Below, piece after piece: positions 20,520-21,592 of a DNA stretch of 21,592 bases (within the stretch, counting starts at the first letter, position 1; each line of letters starts with the position of its first letter). Made by a program: the position numbers and the translations under genes. The stretch is from a virus. The notes beneath the pieces are model-generated. The model ran no database searches. It was not told the DNA's origin and worked only from the letters and a program-made list of their open reading frames with translations. The DNA lies in IMG/VR virus record IMGVR_UViG_3300026478_000590, positions 1 through 21,592 of that record, one strand, 5' to 3'.

Positions 20520-20613
20520 TCTCAGATTGAACCCAATCGGACTCCTCCTAGGGGTCTTGCGCGGCCACACCTACGCCACTACGGTCGCGCTGTTCCCCAC
20601 CTGTGCAGAACAC
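20520..20613. other. RNA polymerase - SSB intergenic gap
   Basis: This 94-bp gap holds an imperfect hairpin GACTCC-TCCTA-GGGGTC (20539-20555) and no clear promoter. A phage promoter would be expected about here in a T7-like genome, but neither of the repeated elements seen elsewhere occurs. Confidence 0.35.
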
Positions 20614-21279
20614 ATGGCACGCGAGCTGATCGTCTCCCCACGGGGTGAGGCGCTCTGGGCAAAGATCCTTGGCGAACCCACCGCCTATGAGGACAACCCC
20701 AAAGCGTGGTCCGTCTCCCTGCTCCTTGATCCCCAGGATCCCGAGACGATTGCCTTCATTGAGCGACTGGAAGCCTCCTTTGAGGAGTTCCATGGCTCCA
20801 AGCCCAAGGTCGCCACGCATGGCTGGCCCTTTGCTGAGGAGACCATCAAGGATGAGAAGGGTCGCCCTGTCCCCACCGGCAAGGTCAAGTTCAACTTCAA
20901 GCGCAAGCAGGAGACTGCACGCGGCGGCATCAAGGATGGTCCGATCGTCCTGGATTCCAAGAAGAACTACTGGCCCCATGACCAGCTGATCGGCAACGGC
21001 AGCAAGATCAAAGTGGCCTTCACCCCCTGGCCCTGGTCTGGCCCCAGCGGCAAGGGAATGAGTCTCGAACTGGAATCAGTCCAGGTCATCGAGCTGGTTG
21101 GCTACTCGAAGGAGGCGGTTGAGAGCGTCTTTGGCGAGGAAGAGGGCTACGTGGTGGATACCCCTGCTGCTGCTGTCCCCTTCAACGATGAGCCGACCTT
21201 CGCCGAAAAGCTGAAGGCACGCGCTGCTGAGGTGCAAGCCGAAGCCGCTGATGTGCTCGCTGAGGAAGTCCCCTTCTGA
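20614..21279 (+). CDS. ssb: Single-stranded DNA-binding protein (T7 gp2.5-like)
   Basis: From ATG 20614 the product has 221 residues, close to T7 gp2.5 (232). It starts MARELIVSPRGEALWAKILG and has KAWSVSLLLD, GKVKFNFKRKQ and DQLIGNGSKIKVAFTPWPWS, which fit the OB-fold strands of this family. It ends in an acidic tail (ADVLAEEVPF) with a terminal Phe, the element that contacts polymerase and helicase in T7. It lies directly after the RNA polymerase as in T7. Its stop overlaps the next ATG (TGATG). Upstream frame to 20425 is not part of the gene. Confidence 0.88.
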   Translation: MARELIVSPRGEALWAKILGEPTAYEDNPKAWSVSLLLDPQDPETIAFIERLEASFEEFHGSKPKVATHGWPFAEETIKDEKGRPVPTGKVKFNFKRKQETARGGIKDGPIVLDSKKNYWPHDQLIGNGSKIKVAFTPWPWSGPSGKGMSLELESVQVIELVGYSKEAVESVFGEEEGYVVDTPAAAVPFNDEPTFAEKLKARAAEVQAEAADVLAEEVPF

Positions 21280-21592
21280 TGAAGCAGGCGGACTTCGTTC
21301 TGCCTGTCAATCTCCAGCCCAAGGCACGTCCGCGCTTCCGCCGGTTTGGCAAGGCCTACACCGATGAGAAGTACCGGGCCTGGATGGAGAACACCGCTTC
21401 GATCCTTTCCGAGTGGTGGCCACATCCACCTCTTGAGAAAGGGGAAGTCATCGCTATCCACATGATCTTCCACGGTCCTGGGACCAGCGATCTGGACAAC
21501 CTTGCCGGTGCCGTCATGGATGCAGGTCAAGGTGTGGTCTGGGCTTCTGATCGAGTGACTGTTATCCGCCGCTTGGAGTTGGAGTGGGTCGG
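21279..21592 (+). CDS. rusA: RusA-family Holliday junction resolvase (3' truncated by window end)
   Basis: 104 codons are present. The start MKQADFVLPVNLQPKARPRF followed by RRFGKAYTDEKYRAW is the RusA N-terminus. SDLDNLAGAVMDAGQGVVWA with a following SDR is the RusA catalytic block, where the Asp residues of DLDN and xxD bind metal. It resolves or trims branched DNA before packaging. It occupies the place of T7 gp3 endonuclease I and probably replaces it. It overlaps the SSB stop. The C-terminus lies beyond the window. Confidence 0.88.
   Translation, partial: MKQADFVLPVNLQPKARPRFRRFGKAYTDEKYRAWMENTASILSEWWPHPPLEKGEVIAIHMIFHGPGTSDLDNLAGAVMDAGQGVVWASDRVTVIRRLELEWV

Overview
The window looks like part of a temperate T7-like podovirus (circular, concatemeric or prophage form) of a picocyanobacterium such as Synechococcus or Cyanobium. 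The T7-like assignment rests on a single-subunit phage RNA polymerase, followed by a gp2.5-like single-stranded DNA-binding protein and a RusA-type nuclease, plus a T7-class terminase large subunit. The cyanobacterial assignment is weaker. It rests on a 5' half of a tRNA-Leu(UAA) at 18048-18085, as I recall for T7-like cyanophages, and on exported proteins that resemble, from memory, families in marine cyanophages. No host gene is recognisable.

Layout. 1-2.7 kb: three rightward tail-fibre-type genes (the first only as a C-terminus). 2.56-4.4 kb: a complete diversity-generating retroelement (DGR) in the order target gene with variable repeat (VR), avd, template repeat (TR), reverse transcriptase. 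VR and TR are 117 bp each, differ at 11 positions, and all 11 are adenines in the TR. 4.4-5.0 kb: small genes and a leftward ribbon-helix-helix protein. 5.2-6.6 kb: three overlapping genes for exported proteins. 6.7-9.7 kb: a leftward lysogeny-type operon of small proteins, two winged-helix proteins, a tyrosine integrase and a small exported protein. 9.74-10.43 kb: a divergent control region with perfect palindromes of the form TGCAC-NN-GTGCA on both promoters. 10.4-11.3 kb: a rightward winged-helix protein and an exported protein. 11.5-13.9 kb: two small genes, terminase large subunit, and a convergent candidate small terminase subunit. 14.0-16.3 kb: a long fibre/collar protein. 16.3-17.7 kb: two small membrane proteins (holin/spanin candidates) and a leftward GH73-type endolysin. 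17.8-21.6 kb: a small early gene, the tRNA-Leu fragment (candidate attP), RNA polymerase, SSB and a truncated RusA gene.

How it fits together. In T7-like genomes terminase lies at the right end and RNA polymerase at the left end. Here they are joined through the tRNA fragment, as expected for a circular or concatemeric form opened elsewhere. The integrase, winged-helix proteins and paired operators imply lysogeny control. The DGR would diversify the C-terminus of a receptor-binding fibre, as in Bordetella phage BPP-1, but in a phage with its own T7-type polymerase. Recurrent features not explained by gene content are A/C-only leaders in place of Shine-Dalgarno sequences and a 23-bp element repeated just upstream of two late-side genes.
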